NCBI GenBank assembly: GCA_050301235.1
Contig: JBNKZD010000303.1
Span: 1-54,677 of the forward strand
Direction of reading: 5' to 3'
Length of the DNA: 54,677 nucleotides
Source: JAFGIN01 sp050301235
Lineage (GTDB): Bacteria; Fibrobacterota; Chitinivibrionia; Chitinivibrionales; Chitinispirillaceae
The position numbers and the translations under genes were made by a program. A model generated the notes under the pieces. The model did not search any database and had not been told where the DNA came from. It saw only the letters and a list, made by a program, of their open reading frames with translations. Below, one piece after another: positions 9,284 through 17,200 of the stretch; the stretch's first letter is position 1; every line of letters starts with the position of its first letter.

Positions 9284-9670
9284 TCAAGAATTGCCAGATT
9301 TTAACCACTTCAACGCTTCATCATAAACCGTAAACCACTTATGTTTATCGTCTTCCATAAACGCTTTCTCTGCGTTAAATTTTGGAGAATCTTTCCCGAA
9401 AACCGCAACTTTTTGAACGTTTTCATTAATCACTATAGTTTCTTTAAATCCTAATGCCCATTCTTTATGTGCAGCCATATTATAGTTCGATTCATCTTCG
9501 GGCTCCGAAAAATCTAACAATAAATTAAATGATTTCTTATTGATTGTTGATTTTTTAATAACATCAATCGCCACTTTAACATCGCTGATAGTCTCTTCCG
9601 GATTTGGAAGCGAATAAACTTTATGTTGGATAATTATTGGATCATCGTGAATTTTCTTTGTTTCTATCAT
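9284..9670 (-). CDS. Small cytoplasmic protein, possibly SpoIIAA/STAS-like fold
   Basis: 128 residues with no signal peptide and a very good ribosome site (AGGAGG about nine bases before the ATG). The pattern of a central hydrophobic strand (NLLLDFSE), a later strand (VQKVAVFG) and a final YDEALKWLK helix resembles SpoIIAA-like/STAS-SEC14 proteins, which end in a similar EAL.WL helix. The assignment is by eye and tentative. It is the first gene of the minus-strand set leading to the beta-helix protein, so a regulatory role for that set is possible. A promoter was not recognised upstream. Confidence 0.55.
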   Translation of the reverse strand: MIETKKIHDDPIIIQHKVYSLPNPEETISDVKVAIDVIKKSTINKKSFNLLLDFSEPEDESNYNMAAHKEWALGFKETIVINENVQKVAVFGKDSPKFNAEKAFMEDDKHKWFTVYDEALKWLKSGNS

Positions 9671-9794
9671 CTTCTAATTCCTCCTCATGTTTTATCAATA
9701 CTTTATTTTATTTTATTTTGCCACCGATATTCTTCATAATGTTTACATTTTGCAATTTACGAAGCCAAGCTTAATTATTGGACACCAGCAATAA

Positions 9795-9989
9795 TTATGT
9801 AAATTTATATCCATTTGAAGTTTTCATGCAAGGAGTCGGCATAATAAATGTTTTTTTAGCAATATTCCCATTTTTTAATTTAATAGTAAACTCATAGTCA
9901 CCAATGGGCATAACACTGCCATTTGACGAAATATCTGCAGTTCGATAGAATTGCACACCAATACAGAGTAAATTAAATCCCCTTTTCAT
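9795..9989 (-). CDS. Hypothetical small protein, 64 residues
   Basis: The ATG at 9989 is preceded by AAAGGA at good spacing; a TTG six codons upstream is less likely. The sequence begins MKRGFNLLCIGVQFY and continues with a probable beta-strand pair (GDYEFTIKLKNGNIAKKTFI). It has two cysteines and no clear membrane span. No relative recognised. It may be a short real gene or the 5' end of a decayed one. It is separated from the next gene downstream by about 120 bases of AT-rich DNA. Confidence 0.4.
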   Translation of the reverse strand: MKRGFNLLCIGVQFYRTADISSNGSVMPIGDYEFTIKLKNGNIAKKTFIMPTPCMKTSNGYKFT

Positions 9990-10192
9990 ATCTTGTATTC
10001 CTTTCAATTTAAAATTGTGTGTGTTGAAGTGGGTATATAAAGGATAATTAAGTTTTTACATTGACACGTAGATGTAGTTGTTTATATCTCGACCTTAAAA
10101 TTTCGAGCAAATTGATTTCCCTGACAGTTCTTAACTACCCGGTTTCTCTTTAAAATAACAATTGTAATCAAAAAACTCTATTAATTAATAAG

Positions 10193-10227
10193 GGGTTCAG
10201 GGTTCAGGGTTCAGGGTTCAGGGTTCT
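10193..10227. repeat. Tandem heptamer array, GGGTTCA x4 plus GGGTTCT
   Basis: Five head-to-tail 7-base units, four identical and one with a final T. The same word recurs, degenerate or reversed, at 12565-12616, 13031-13048 and 43617-43634, always between genes. Confidence 0.9.
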
Positions 10228-10301
10228 AAATCGAATTGCAGATGCCGGATAATTTTGTCACTAATTTTTCTTTTTCCTCATACAACCAGCATTTCAATTT
10301 T

Positions 10302-10382
10302 TAAACCACGGAATAAACAGTATGAAAATTTATTGCTCTATAGATTGAAAATTTCCGCGTATTCTGTGTGTACAGTGGTTTA
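10302..10382. repeat. Inverted-repeat intergenic element (CCACGGAAT type)
   Basis: The arms TAAACCAC (10302-10309) and GTGGTTTA (10375-10382) are perfect complements. Inside them lie CGGAATAAACAG on the left and TTCCGCGTATTCTGTG on the right, imperfect versions of the word that recurs in many bacterial spacers. It has no coding potential and could fold as a long hairpin in RNA. Confidence 0.55.
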
Positions 10383-10585
10383 CTTATTTGTGGTTGAATT
10401 GGGAGAAGGAGGGGGAATGAAATGGACAGCAGGCAGTGGGTCGAAGGTAAGTTCTCTGTGATAGCAGGTAAAAAAAAGAGCGAAACGCAAACCAGGCTTA
10501 ATCCACTGTTATTTGTCGGTACACTGGCAATTGTAACAAAAATTACTCTCGTGATTAGTAGAAAGAAGTAAGAATATTTATTAGA

Positions 10586-10741
10586 TTATTGCTTCCGCTG
10601 CTCTGCACCCGACTTAATCACCACTTTCAACCCATGCTGAAAGTCCTGTTCCTCTTTTTTACCAAAAATCGCCTCATATGAAGCATCAAACTTGTTTTTA
10701 TCCACTTTTCGGTAGGTATCACCTTTTCCAGCGCCACTCAT
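10586..10741 (-). CDS. Small basic protein, 51 residues
   Basis: Begins MSGAGKGDTYRKVDKNKFDA and ends in a Lys/Gln-rich tail. The ATG at 10741 has AGGA eight bases upstream (AAAAAAAGGAACCGTT), which supports translation. It lies 89 bases after aroD on the same strand and may be co-transcribed. The GKGD..RKVD.KKF pattern recalls short uncharacterised proteins seen in phage-derived and environmental genomes, but I cannot name a family. It is soluble and strongly charged. Confidence 0.5.
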   Translation of the reverse strand: MSGAGKGDTYRKVDKNKFDASYEAIFGKKEEQDFQHGLKVVIKSGAEQRKQ

Positions 10742-10830
10742 AACGGTTCCTTTTTTTGAAATTGCTACAAAATAATTTTTGGAACTATCGGGTAGAATGA
10801 TAAATTTTCTGGCCAGAAGGGCCGGATCGA

Positions 10831-11511
10831 TCAGATCGGGTAATACAACCGCATCTCTTCGATCAGTTTCAGTATCGGCAACTGGCCGGGAGCGACGATA
10901 TCACCGATAAAACCGAAGGTAAACAATGATCCGTAAAAAGGAGCGAATACGCGGGTAACAGTTCCGACAGGCCCCATACCGATTGCAACAATCGGAGCTG
11001 TACACTCCTTAGTCACATTCAACAAACGGTGAACATCATCGCGGGAGTTTGACATAACAGCAAGTTTTACAATGTCAGCACCCTGTGCGCAGGCCCTGGT
11101 TATCATATCCCGGAGCTCATCATCGGAGGGAGTCTTCTGATAATCATGCTCCGAAATAATAATCGTCGCATCTTTTGCATTTGATAAAATAGTATCTGAA
11201 ACAGGTGACCCGAGTTCCACATCAATTGCGTCAACCACAGAAACAATCTCTTTAAACATCGCTACACGGTTTTTAGCCGTCCGTTCATTTTCCCTGATAG
11301 TGCCTATCATCGGAAGTCCCGTGGTATCCTTGACCGAATGAAGGTACTCCATGATTTTGTCAAAGGGAGCATTGATCAGATCAACCCGGATCTCAAGCAG
11401 ATCGACACCACTATTTTTAAGTGACAGGAGTTCATCAACAGCGACAAACTTGTCAACTATTGCCACGACCTTAGGATAATTACCAAGCACACATGAACCT
11501 ATTGATACCAT
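10831..11511 (-). CDS. aroD: Type I 3-dehydroquinate dehydratase
   Basis: Third step of the shikimate pathway: dehydration of 3-dehydroquinate to 3-dehydroshikimate through a Schiff base. 226 residues, normal length for a cytosolic type I enzyme. Visible active-site features are the Glu of LLEIRVD (about 40), the catalytic His in SEHDYQKTP (122), the Schiff-base Lys in DIVKLAV (149), the substrate Arg in TRVFAPFYGS (187) and the Gln in APGQLPI (210). The C-terminus YYPI is complete. It lies 36 bases behind the SPL-family gene on the same strand, so the two may share a message. No other shikimate gene is in the window. Confidence 0.95.
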   Translation of the reverse strand: MVSIGSCVLGNYPKVVAIVDKFVAVDELLSLKNSGVDLLEIRVDLINAPFDKIMEYLHSVKDTTGLPMIGTIRENERTAKNRVAMFKEIVSVVDAIDVELGSPVSDTILSNAKDATIIISEHDYQKTPSDDELRDMITRACAQGADIVKLAVMSNSRDDVHRLLNVTKECTAPIVAIGMGPVGTVTRVFAPFYGSLFTFGFIGDIVAPGQLPILKLIEEMRLYYPI

Positions 11512-11547
11512 TTTAATGTAAACCTTACAAAAATTGTAAACTGAACT

Positions 11548-12519
11548 TCAGCCGCCAATTCCAAGAATTTTCTCGGCACGCCGGTCAAGATAGTCAACCA
11601 AACCATTGGGGATCCGGTGATCCATTCCGGCCTCTTTCCATACTTCAGGACTTTCCATACATAAATATAATGTACATGCGGGGTCGTACGTATTAAAAGT
11701 ATTTTGCATCATTGTATACAGTGCAACCCTCAGAGGTCTGAAATACCGCACCTTTCCATCAGCACCAGTAATCTGCTCACCGGAGAATAACGGCAGATGG
11801 GCATTGTTTTTTTTCAAGAGCGTTTTAAGTGATGGCATACAGCGAAATCCGCCCATACTGCACCAGGCAATCCTGTCGGGATCTTTTATATATGAATAGA
11901 TCATCCGCACGACATCACGGTACTCCCGCTCCCATCCATCATAAATAATCATCGGATCGAAATGAAACGCAACCGTGAACCCCATCTCTACACATCTCCG
12001 GGCTGCTTCAAGTCGCTGCTCAAGAGGTGCAGTGTCGCGTTCGAGGATGGAAATCATGGATGGAGTATTCATCGAAAAACCGATCACGACTTTTCCAGGA
12101 TGCTGAATCTCGCCAAGCTGCTGAATATTGGTGCTTTTTGTTTTAAATTCAACCAGAGTATCAGGATATTTATCCAGAATCGATGCAACCAGCCGGGCTG
12201 CACCGGTGATATGCTCCGAATAGAGGCTGTCACCAAATTCTCCGGTCCCAAACCGAACCACGCCTTTCCAGGTTGCCATTTTTCGTTCTATTTCATCAAT
12301 AAGTTCATCAGTATTGGTATACAGTACCTGATGCTGATGATTAAAATATGCCTGAAGAATACAGTAGGCGCAGTACATTCCACACCCGGTTTGCGGAGTC
12401 AGGATCTGATACCCGCAACAGAGATACCCCTGGGTTGTTCCTGGGCACGGCTTCCAAAATTCACCCTTATTGGTGGTTTTTTCGATATAATTACGGTCGT
12501 TTAGATTAAAATCACTCAT
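11548..12519 (-). CDS. SPL-family radical SAM protein (spore photoproduct lyase-like)
   Basis: 323 residues. The radical SAM cluster motif is CGMYCAYC (CxxxCxxC, near residue 46), within TPQTGCGMYCAYCILQAYFN, the wording typical of the SplB-like group. Further family-like blocks are FGTGEFGDSLY and GFSMNTPSMI. True spore photoproduct lyase repairs UV-induced thymine dimers in spores, but many non-sporulating bacteria carry relatives of unknown substrate. Nothing here indicates sporulation, so repair activity should not be assumed. It is upstream of aroD by 36 bases. Confidence 0.85.
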   Translation of the reverse strand: MSDFNLNDRNYIEKTTNKGEFWKPCPGTTQGYLCCGYQILTPQTGCGMYCAYCILQAYFNHQHQVLYTNTDELIDEIERKMATWKGVVRFGTGEFGDSLYSEHITGAARLVASILDKYPDTLVEFKTKSTNIQQLGEIQHPGKVVIGFSMNTPSMISILERDTAPLEQRLEAARRCVEMGFTVAFHFDPMIIYDGWEREYRDVVRMIYSYIKDPDRIAWCSMGGFRCMPSLKTLLKKNNAHLPLFSGEQITGADGKVRYFRPLRVALYTMMQNTFNTYDPACTLYLCMESPEVWKEAGMDHRIPNGLVDYLDRRAEKILGIGG

Positions 12520-12564
12520 AGTCTGTAAAATAGTTTCAATAGAATGAATGTGAAAGCGAAATAA

Positions 12565-13050
12565 GGTTCAGGGTTCAACGTTCAGCGTTCGAGGGTTGAG
12601 GTTCGAGTGACGAGGGGAATGCAAAAACTATTATTTTGTACCGATCTTTTATCTCGCCCTTACAGGGCTTTGACATTTTTTGAAATCCACCACTCTGGCC
12701 GTTTGCCAAGGCTGGCGTATTCCGCTCTTTCAGAGCATTCGACACATGGAAGGTGAAGACGTGAATATCGCAGTAACACCCCGTCTCCCGGATGGGAGAA
12801 GAGGCCGGGGGAAGAGGTCCACCAGCGAATGCGAAATCAGAGAATTCCGCGATCCCTCCCTTTCCGACGACACCTGAGACTGCAAAGTGCGGGCAAACCA
12901 AAACTTGATCGCAGTATGTAAGGTCACGTTGCAACGTGCCCCAACGGCCCCACTAAATCGCCGGGTAGCGTCCATATACTACAGAAGACTGTGGTCAGTA
13001 AGCAGTGGAAGGCATAAAAAATGGGACTAAGAACCCTGAACTCTGAACTT
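12565..13050. repeat. GC-rich non-coding island bounded by inverted GTTCA repeats
   Basis: The left boundary carries GGTTCAGGGTTC and diverged copies (12565-12616). The right boundary carries the reverse complement GAACCCTGAACTCTGAAC (13031-13048). The interior is visibly richer in GC than neighbouring genes and contains two look-alike mini-hairpins: GCCCT-TAC-AGGGC near 12657-12669 and GCTCT-TTC-AGAGC near 12723-12735. Short frames in it (12575-12934, 12730-12975) look like chance. This is the whole content of the 590-base gap between two radical SAM genes. Confidence 0.65.
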
Positions 13051-13111
13051 TTAAATGATTCCAAAAAAATAATGTATATTCCTTCATCTGACTTTAAAAG
13101 GAACTGATTTA

Positions 13112-14053
13112 ATGAAACATCCACACCTTTTTGGACCGGTTAATTCTCGTCGGTTGGGGATATCGCTGGGAGTGGATCTTATAACGCCAAAAACCTGTAC
13201 GTTAGACTGCACCTATTGTGAGTGCGGTCAAACTACCGATCTGACTTCTGTGCCACAGGAGTTTATCTTTTCAGAAGTTATTATTGCTGAGCTTGATGAC
13301 TATCTGAGTAAAAAGCCCGTACTTGATTATATCACATTTTCCGGTAGCGGTGAACCGACGCTTCACTCCGGGCTTTTGACAATTATCACGCATCTCAAAA
13401 AAACGTATCCACAGTATAAAACGGCACTGCTCACGAATGCGACACTGCTGCATATTGAAGATGTCATGAATGCTGCGCTGCTTTTTGATCTTGTGGCACC
13501 ATCCATGGATGCAGTCACAGAGCAGTCCTTTCAGTTGATCAATCGGCCGGTTTCTGATATCACACTGTCCAGAATGCTTGAAAGTCTTACCAGATTTTCA
13601 CATCGCTATACAGAGACATTGCTGCTTGAAATATTCATTGTGCCAGGAATTAATGATTCAACTGAGGAGTTGATTGAGTTTAAAAGGGTAGTTTCGGGCA
13701 TGAAAATAACCCGGATTCAGCTAAACAGCCTGGACAGACCAGGAACAGAAAAATCGGTTGTTGCTGCAACATCACAACGGCTCAATGAAATCGCTGCTTT
13801 TTTTTCACCACTCCCTGTCGAAATTATCACCAGAAGTGCGTCGAAAACATTCCAGCCGGTTGCAATCACTGAAGATACTGAGGAAAAAATTTATAGTATC
13901 ATTAAACGACGTCCTTTAACCCTGAAAGACCTTATCACCGTTACGGCTCTTGGTGAACAGCAGATTTTGGAAGTTATCGCTATGCTGGAAAAAAAGGGTG
14001 AAATTCAAAGGAAAGCTGTAGAAAACAATATATTTTTCCAGGTTCGAGTCTGA
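13112..14053 (+). CDS. Radical SAM protein, COG0731-like, with C-terminal winged-helix-like region
   Basis: 313 residues. FGPVNSRRLGISLGVDL leads into the cluster motif CTLDCTYC, then FSGSGEPTLH, the glycine-rich SAM-contact strand typical of the group. This opening is shared by bacterial relatives of the wyosine enzyme TYW1 (COG0731), whose bacterial substrate is unknown. The last 70 residues (IYSIIKRRPLTLKDLITVTALGEQQILEVI) look like a small winged-helix module. AAGGA sits about nine bases before the ATG. It is a single gene with its own spacer on both sides. Confidence 0.85.
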   Translation: MKHPHLFGPVNSRRLGISLGVDLITPKTCTLDCTYCECGQTTDLTSVPQEFIFSEVIIAELDDYLSKKPVLDYITFSGSGEPTLHSGLLTIITHLKKTYPQYKTALLTNATLLHIEDVMNAALLFDLVAPSMDAVTEQSFQLINRPVSDITLSRMLESLTRFSHRYTETLLLEIFIVPGINDSTEELIEFKRVVSGMKITRIQLNSLDRPGTEKSVVAATSQRLNEIAAFFSPLPVEIITRSASKTFQPVAITEDTEEKIYSIIKRRPLTLKDLITVTALGEQQILEVIAMLEKKGEIQRKAVENNIFFQVRV

Positions 14054-14169
14054 ACACACCAACATTGCCGGATAAATAAATGACCAAACCTATTAAACGT
14101 CAGGATGTTACAAAAGAATGCCACCTGAGTGAACATTCTGTTCTTGCAATCTCCGGTAACATAATTGTA

Positions 14170-14196
14170 AAGTTACCTCTCGGGAGAAAGTAACTT
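14170..14196 (+). promoter_or_regulatory. Hairpin immediately upstream of the ktrB start
   Basis: AAGTTAC (14170-14176) pairs with GTAACTT (14190-14196), with an inner CTC/GAG around a TCGG loop. The hairpin ends seven bases before the ATG at 14204 and holds the only GGGAG-like ribosome word in the leader, so it could affect translation initiation. I could not match the leader to the c-di-AMP (ydaO) riboswitch that often precedes potassium transporters. Confidence 0.45.
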
Positions 14197-14203
14197 TTAT
14201 ACG

Positions 14204-15988
14204 ATGGAACGTGTAATTAAAGGTTATTCTGATCAATACTATTTTCAGGCATTTCCCCTGATCAAAGTACTGAATATTATTCTTACACTTGTAAGTTTTA
14301 TTGCTATTGGGAGCATTCTTCTTCAGTACGGGTTTTACCTGCCGCCAACTTTTAACAAAATTCTTCTTCGTGTAGATCTTTTTATTGTCCAGTTCTACTT
14401 GTGGCAATATATAATCAAGTTTGTTGTCAGCAAAGATAAGTTTGATTTCCTCAAACATCGCTGGTTTGAAGCGGTACTTGCTTTTTTTATACTGACAGAA
14501 CTGCTGTTTCTTTTCAAGAATGTCGGCTTCAGTGTCGTAAGAGAGTTTTTTTCGGGTATCGATGTAACTGCTGTTACCGAAATTTACATTGGAGTTGCTC
14601 AGGTTCTCATTATCGCAAGTATTATTGCAGAAGGCATCCGGTATAATACCAAAATTGCTTCTCTAAAGTTTAATCCTTCACAGACACTTATTTTCAGTTT
14701 TATTGCAATGATCATTATTGGCGCAGGAATGCTCATGCTTCCCCGGGCAGTTGTACCCGGCAAATCGATTAATTTCATTGATGCTTTGTTTACCGCAACA
14801 AGTGCCGTGTGTGTGACAGGACTGACTGTTGTGGATACCGGAACATTTTTCAGCTCCTTTGGACAGATTGTTCTAATGATTTTAATACAGATTGGCGGTC
14901 TGGGGATAATGACTCTTTCCAGTTTCCTGGCACTGTTTTTCGGTCAGGGTGTTGGAATACGGGAGCGAATCGTTCTTAACCAGATGATGAATCTTGATAA
15001 AATTGGTATGATCGGTACAATGTTACGCAATATTGTACTGATAACTTTATCAATTGAAGCAGCTGGTGCTCTATTTTTAATGCTGCTGTGGTCAGACTAT
15101 GACTGGTCACTTAACAGACTAATGTTCAATGCAGTATTTCATTCTATATCAGCATTTTGCAATGCCGGTTTTTCAACATATTCCGACAGCCTTATTCAAT
15201 TTCAGAACAACATTCCTGTTCTTGCCGTTTTCTGTGTTCTTATCGTTCTGGGAGGAATCGGTTTTACCGTTCTGACTGACTTTACATCACTTATATCAAA
15301 GCCTAAAACCAACAAAAAGAAAATCCGTGTGTTAAGGGTACAGACAAAAATTGTTCTGATTGTCACTGGCGTTCTTTTATTCGGGGGATTTATTCTACTC
15401 TATCTTCTTGATACATCAAGTCATGGACTGTCGCGGATTCTGAATGCCGCATTCAATTCTGTAACCTCAAGAACTGCAGGCTTTAACTCAATTGATTATG
15501 GTCGTCTAAATACGCCATCAATTCTGATACTTATAATGCTGATGTTTATTGGTGCATCTCCCGGGTCAACCGGTGGTGGTATCAAGACTACCACAATTGG
15601 TGTGCTGTGGGCGAGTATTATATCCATTATCACTGGACAGAACAGAATCATTATCTTTAAACGCCGATTGCCATTTCTTGTTCTTAACCGGGCACTGGTA
15701 ATATTTTCATTTTCTGTTATTGCAGTAGCTATTGCGATAACAGTACTGAGCATTACCGAACACGCTCCGCTTCTTAATATCATTTTTGAAGCAATCTCTG
15801 CGTTTGGTACGGTAGGCCTTACTTTAGGCCTTACCAGTACTCTCTCTTTAAGTGGAAAAATTGTTATCATCCTGCTCATGTTTGTAGGTCGTCTGGGTAC
15901 CCTCACACTTGTTTTTGCAGTAACATCACCAACAGAACAGCCCCCTGTAAGAATCGAGTACCCGTCGGAATCAGTCATGATTGGATAA
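14204..15988 (+). CDS. ktrB: Potassium-uptake membrane subunit, TrkH/KtrB family
   Basis: 594 residues and highly hydrophobic. About 150 N-terminal residues form extra membrane spans before the four-repeat pore core, so it is longer than a typical KtrB. The first pore loop is TSAVCVTGLTVVDTG, and a later loop reads TSRTAGFNSIDY, carrying the glycines that line the K+ filter. FVGRLGTLTL near the end is also typical. It moves K+ (or Na+-coupled K+) across the inner membrane and is gated by the RCK protein encoded 15 bases downstream. A hairpin precedes its start. Confidence 0.9.
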   Translation: MERVIKGYSDQYYFQAFPLIKVLNIILTLVSFIAIGSILLQYGFYLPPTFNKILLRVDLFIVQFYLWQYIIKFVVSKDKFDFLKHRWFEAVLAFFILTELLFLFKNVGFSVVREFFSGIDVTAVTEIYIGVAQVLIIASIIAEGIRYNTKIASLKFNPSQTLIFSFIAMIIIGAGMLMLPRAVVPGKSINFIDALFTATSAVCVTGLTVVDTGTFFSSFGQIVLMILIQIGGLGIMTLSSFLALFFGQGVGIRERIVLNQMMNLDKIGMIGTMLRNIVLITLSIEAAGALFLMLLWSDYDWSLNRLMFNAVFHSISAFCNAGFSTYSDSLIQFQNNIPVLAVFCVLIVLGGIGFTVLTDFTSLISKPKTNKKKIRVLRVQTKIVLIVTGVLLFGGFILLYLLDTSSHGLSRILNAAFNSVTSRTAGFNSIDYGRLNTPSILILIMLMFIGASPGSTGGGIKTTTIGVLWASIISIITGQNRIIIFKRRLPFLVLNRALVIFSFSVIAVAIAITVLSITEHAPLLNIIFEAISAFGTVGLTLGLTSTLSLSGKIVIILLMFVGRLGTLTLVFAVTSPTEQPPVRIEYPSESVMIG

Positions 15989-16003
15989 AATCAAGGAGAA
16001 AAC

Positions 16004-16693
16004 ATGGAAAAGTACATCATTATCGGACTTGGAGTGTTTGGTCGGTCGCTTGCCGAAAACCTGATTGAGAAAGGTGCCGAAGTCATAGTTGTTGACAAAA
16101 ACATGGAACTGATCGAGGAGATCCGTGATCAGGTTACCTACGCGGTAAGCTTTGACAGCACTGATGAAAAAGCGCTTGATACTCTGGGTTTGAAAGATGT
16201 AAGTGTCGGGATCGTATGTATAGGAGAGGATTTTGAAGCGAATCTTCTGACATCGGTGCTGCTAAAGCAGAAAGGTGTCACGAAGGTCATTTCGCGTGCT
16301 TCAGATCCACTGCATATTAAGATTATGAAAGCAGTCGGTATAGATCAGATTGTCACTCCGGGAGTTGAAGCAGCTGAAAAACTTGCTTATGGTCTTATCC
16401 ATAAGAGTCTTCTGGATGTCAGTTACATCAGTGAAACAACCGCAGCAGCCAAAATAAGCGTTCCACCAAACTTTGCCGGTAAGACCCTTGGTAAACTTAA
16501 CCTGCGCGCCCGCTTTGGCATCAACGTGGTCGCTATCCACCGTCAGATTGAGGTCGAATCCAGTGATGGTATCACTAAACAGGAGAAAGTTATCAGTAAC
16601 ATTCCCGGTGCGGATACCGTTCTTGAGCCCACTGATATTCTTGTGGTGATTGGCGAGACTGCGGATTTAGAAAAAGTCATCAGGAGTATTTAA
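16004..16693 (+). CDS. ktrA: K+ channel regulatory RCK protein, KtrA/TrkA family
   Basis: 229 residues. The RCK-N nucleotide-binding fold begins YIIIGLGVFGRSLAENL, with an acidic residue ending strand 2 (VVDKN). RCK-C occupies about residues 140-229, where ligands such as c-di-AMP can bind in relatives. It binds ATP/ADP or NAD(H) and gates the KtrB pore as a ring on the cytoplasmic face. AAGGAG lies seven bases before the ATG. It forms a two-gene operon with ktrB, closed by a short GC hairpin at 16712-16726. Confidence 0.92.
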   Translation: MEKYIIIGLGVFGRSLAENLIEKGAEVIVVDKNMELIEEIRDQVTYAVSFDSTDEKALDTLGLKDVSVGIVCIGEDFEANLLTSVLLKQKGVTKVISRASDPLHIKIMKAVGIDQIVTPGVEAAEKLAYGLIHKSLLDVSYISETTAAAKISVPPNFAGKTLGKLNLRARFGINVVAIHRQIEVESSDGITKQEKVISNIPGADTVLEPTDILVVIGETADLEKVIRSI

Positions 16694-16711
16694 CAAAACG
16701 GCGGTTTCGAT

Positions 16712-16726
16712 CCCGATATATTCGGG
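16712..16726 (+). terminator. Weak hairpin after ktrA
   Basis: CCCGA-TATAT-TCGGG forms a five-pair stem 19 bases after the ktrA stop. There is no T run behind it, so it may only stabilise the 3' end. Confidence 0.3.
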
Positions 16727-16805
16727 GAAATCACCCAAAGCTGAAGTACTCGCTTGTCGAAATGCACTTTATCCACACAGTCTTCTTCTAAACCTACCGT
16801 CCACC

Positions 16806-16833
16806 GTCTTCCGCCCTCTGTCTTCCGCCCTCT
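16806..16833. repeat. Tandem 14-base repeat GTCTTCCGCCCTCT x2
   Basis: Two adjacent identical copies sit in a pyrimidine-rich run (16795-16860) that also repeats GTCCACC. It abuts the 3' end of the DUF3467 gene. Confidence 0.7.
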
Positions 16834-16842
16834 GTCCACCAT

Positions 16843-17145
16843 CTACTCTCCCCCGCCTCCACTAAGCTTCTTCTCCATCAGACTCTTCTGCATCTGTTTC
16901 TGTGCCTCAAGAAGAACCTGCTGCAGTTTCTGTTGTAAATCGTAAGCTGTCGCCAGTGAAACTACAATACGATTAGATACAGTCACATGCCCCGGCATCG
17001 AACGGTGGTGATTACCAAACTCAAAAACGACGTCCCCACTTCCAACAAAAATATTTACTATATCACGGTAGAGATAATCCAATTCTGGTGAGACATGAAA
17101 CTTGACATTATTCTGAGGTGACGCTGTGTTCTGATTTTCTTCCAT
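16843..17145 (-). CDS. DUF3467 domain protein
   Basis: 100 residues. The core VEFGNHHRSMPGHVTVSNRIV-like block (here FEFGNHHRSMPG, HVTVSNRIVVSLATAYDL) matches DUF3467, a small beta-rich domain of unknown role. The C-terminus is a Gln/Lys-rich helix ending in four glycines, and the last codons run into the pyrimidine-rich repeat. GGAGAA precedes the ATG. It lies 55 bases behind the PAAR-like gene, as the last gene of the T6SS spike module. Whether it takes part in secretion or is a bystander is unknown. Confidence 0.8.
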   Translation of the reverse strand: MEENQNTASPQNNVKFHVSPELDYLYRDIVNIFVGSGDVVFEFGNHHRSMPGHVTVSNRIVVSLATAYDLQQKLQQVLLEAQKQMQKSLMEKKLSGGGGE

Positions 17146-17200
17146 TTATATTCTCCAATTGCATTTAATGCTACCTGTTTTTCATTCAGGTTTGTTATTT

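Larger units (their letters stand above)
10008..10585. other. Long intergenic spacer with two repeat elements
   Basis: No convincing gene is present. The spacer holds a GGGTTCA heptamer array (10193-10227) and an inverted-repeat mosaic element (10302-10382). A 68-codon plus-strand frame across 10255-10461 covers the inverted repeat and has no ribosome site or family resemblance, so I treat it as non-coding. Confidence 0.6.

Noticed and set aside
9284..9670. Treating this gene as a second partner-switch STAS protein for the SpoIIE phosphatase
   Set aside because: It lacks a recognisable Ser/Thr phosphorylation loop of the D-S-[SA]-G type, and its fold call is uncertain.
10255..10461. Plus-strand 68-codon frame in the spacer
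   Set aside because: It covers the inverted-repeat element, lacks a ribosome site and has no family resemblance.
11548..12519. Naming the SPL-family gene splB (spore photoproduct lyase)
   Set aside because: No sporulation genes or diagnostic residues for photoproduct repair could be confirmed, so only the family is claimed.
12575..12975. Minus-strand frames of 119 and 81 codons in the GC-rich island
   Set aside because: They cross the repeats and hairpins, have no ribosome site, and have low-complexity composition.
14054..14203. c-di-AMP (ydaO-type) riboswitch before ktrB
   Set aside because: Only one hairpin is visible and the conserved ydaO loops could not be found.
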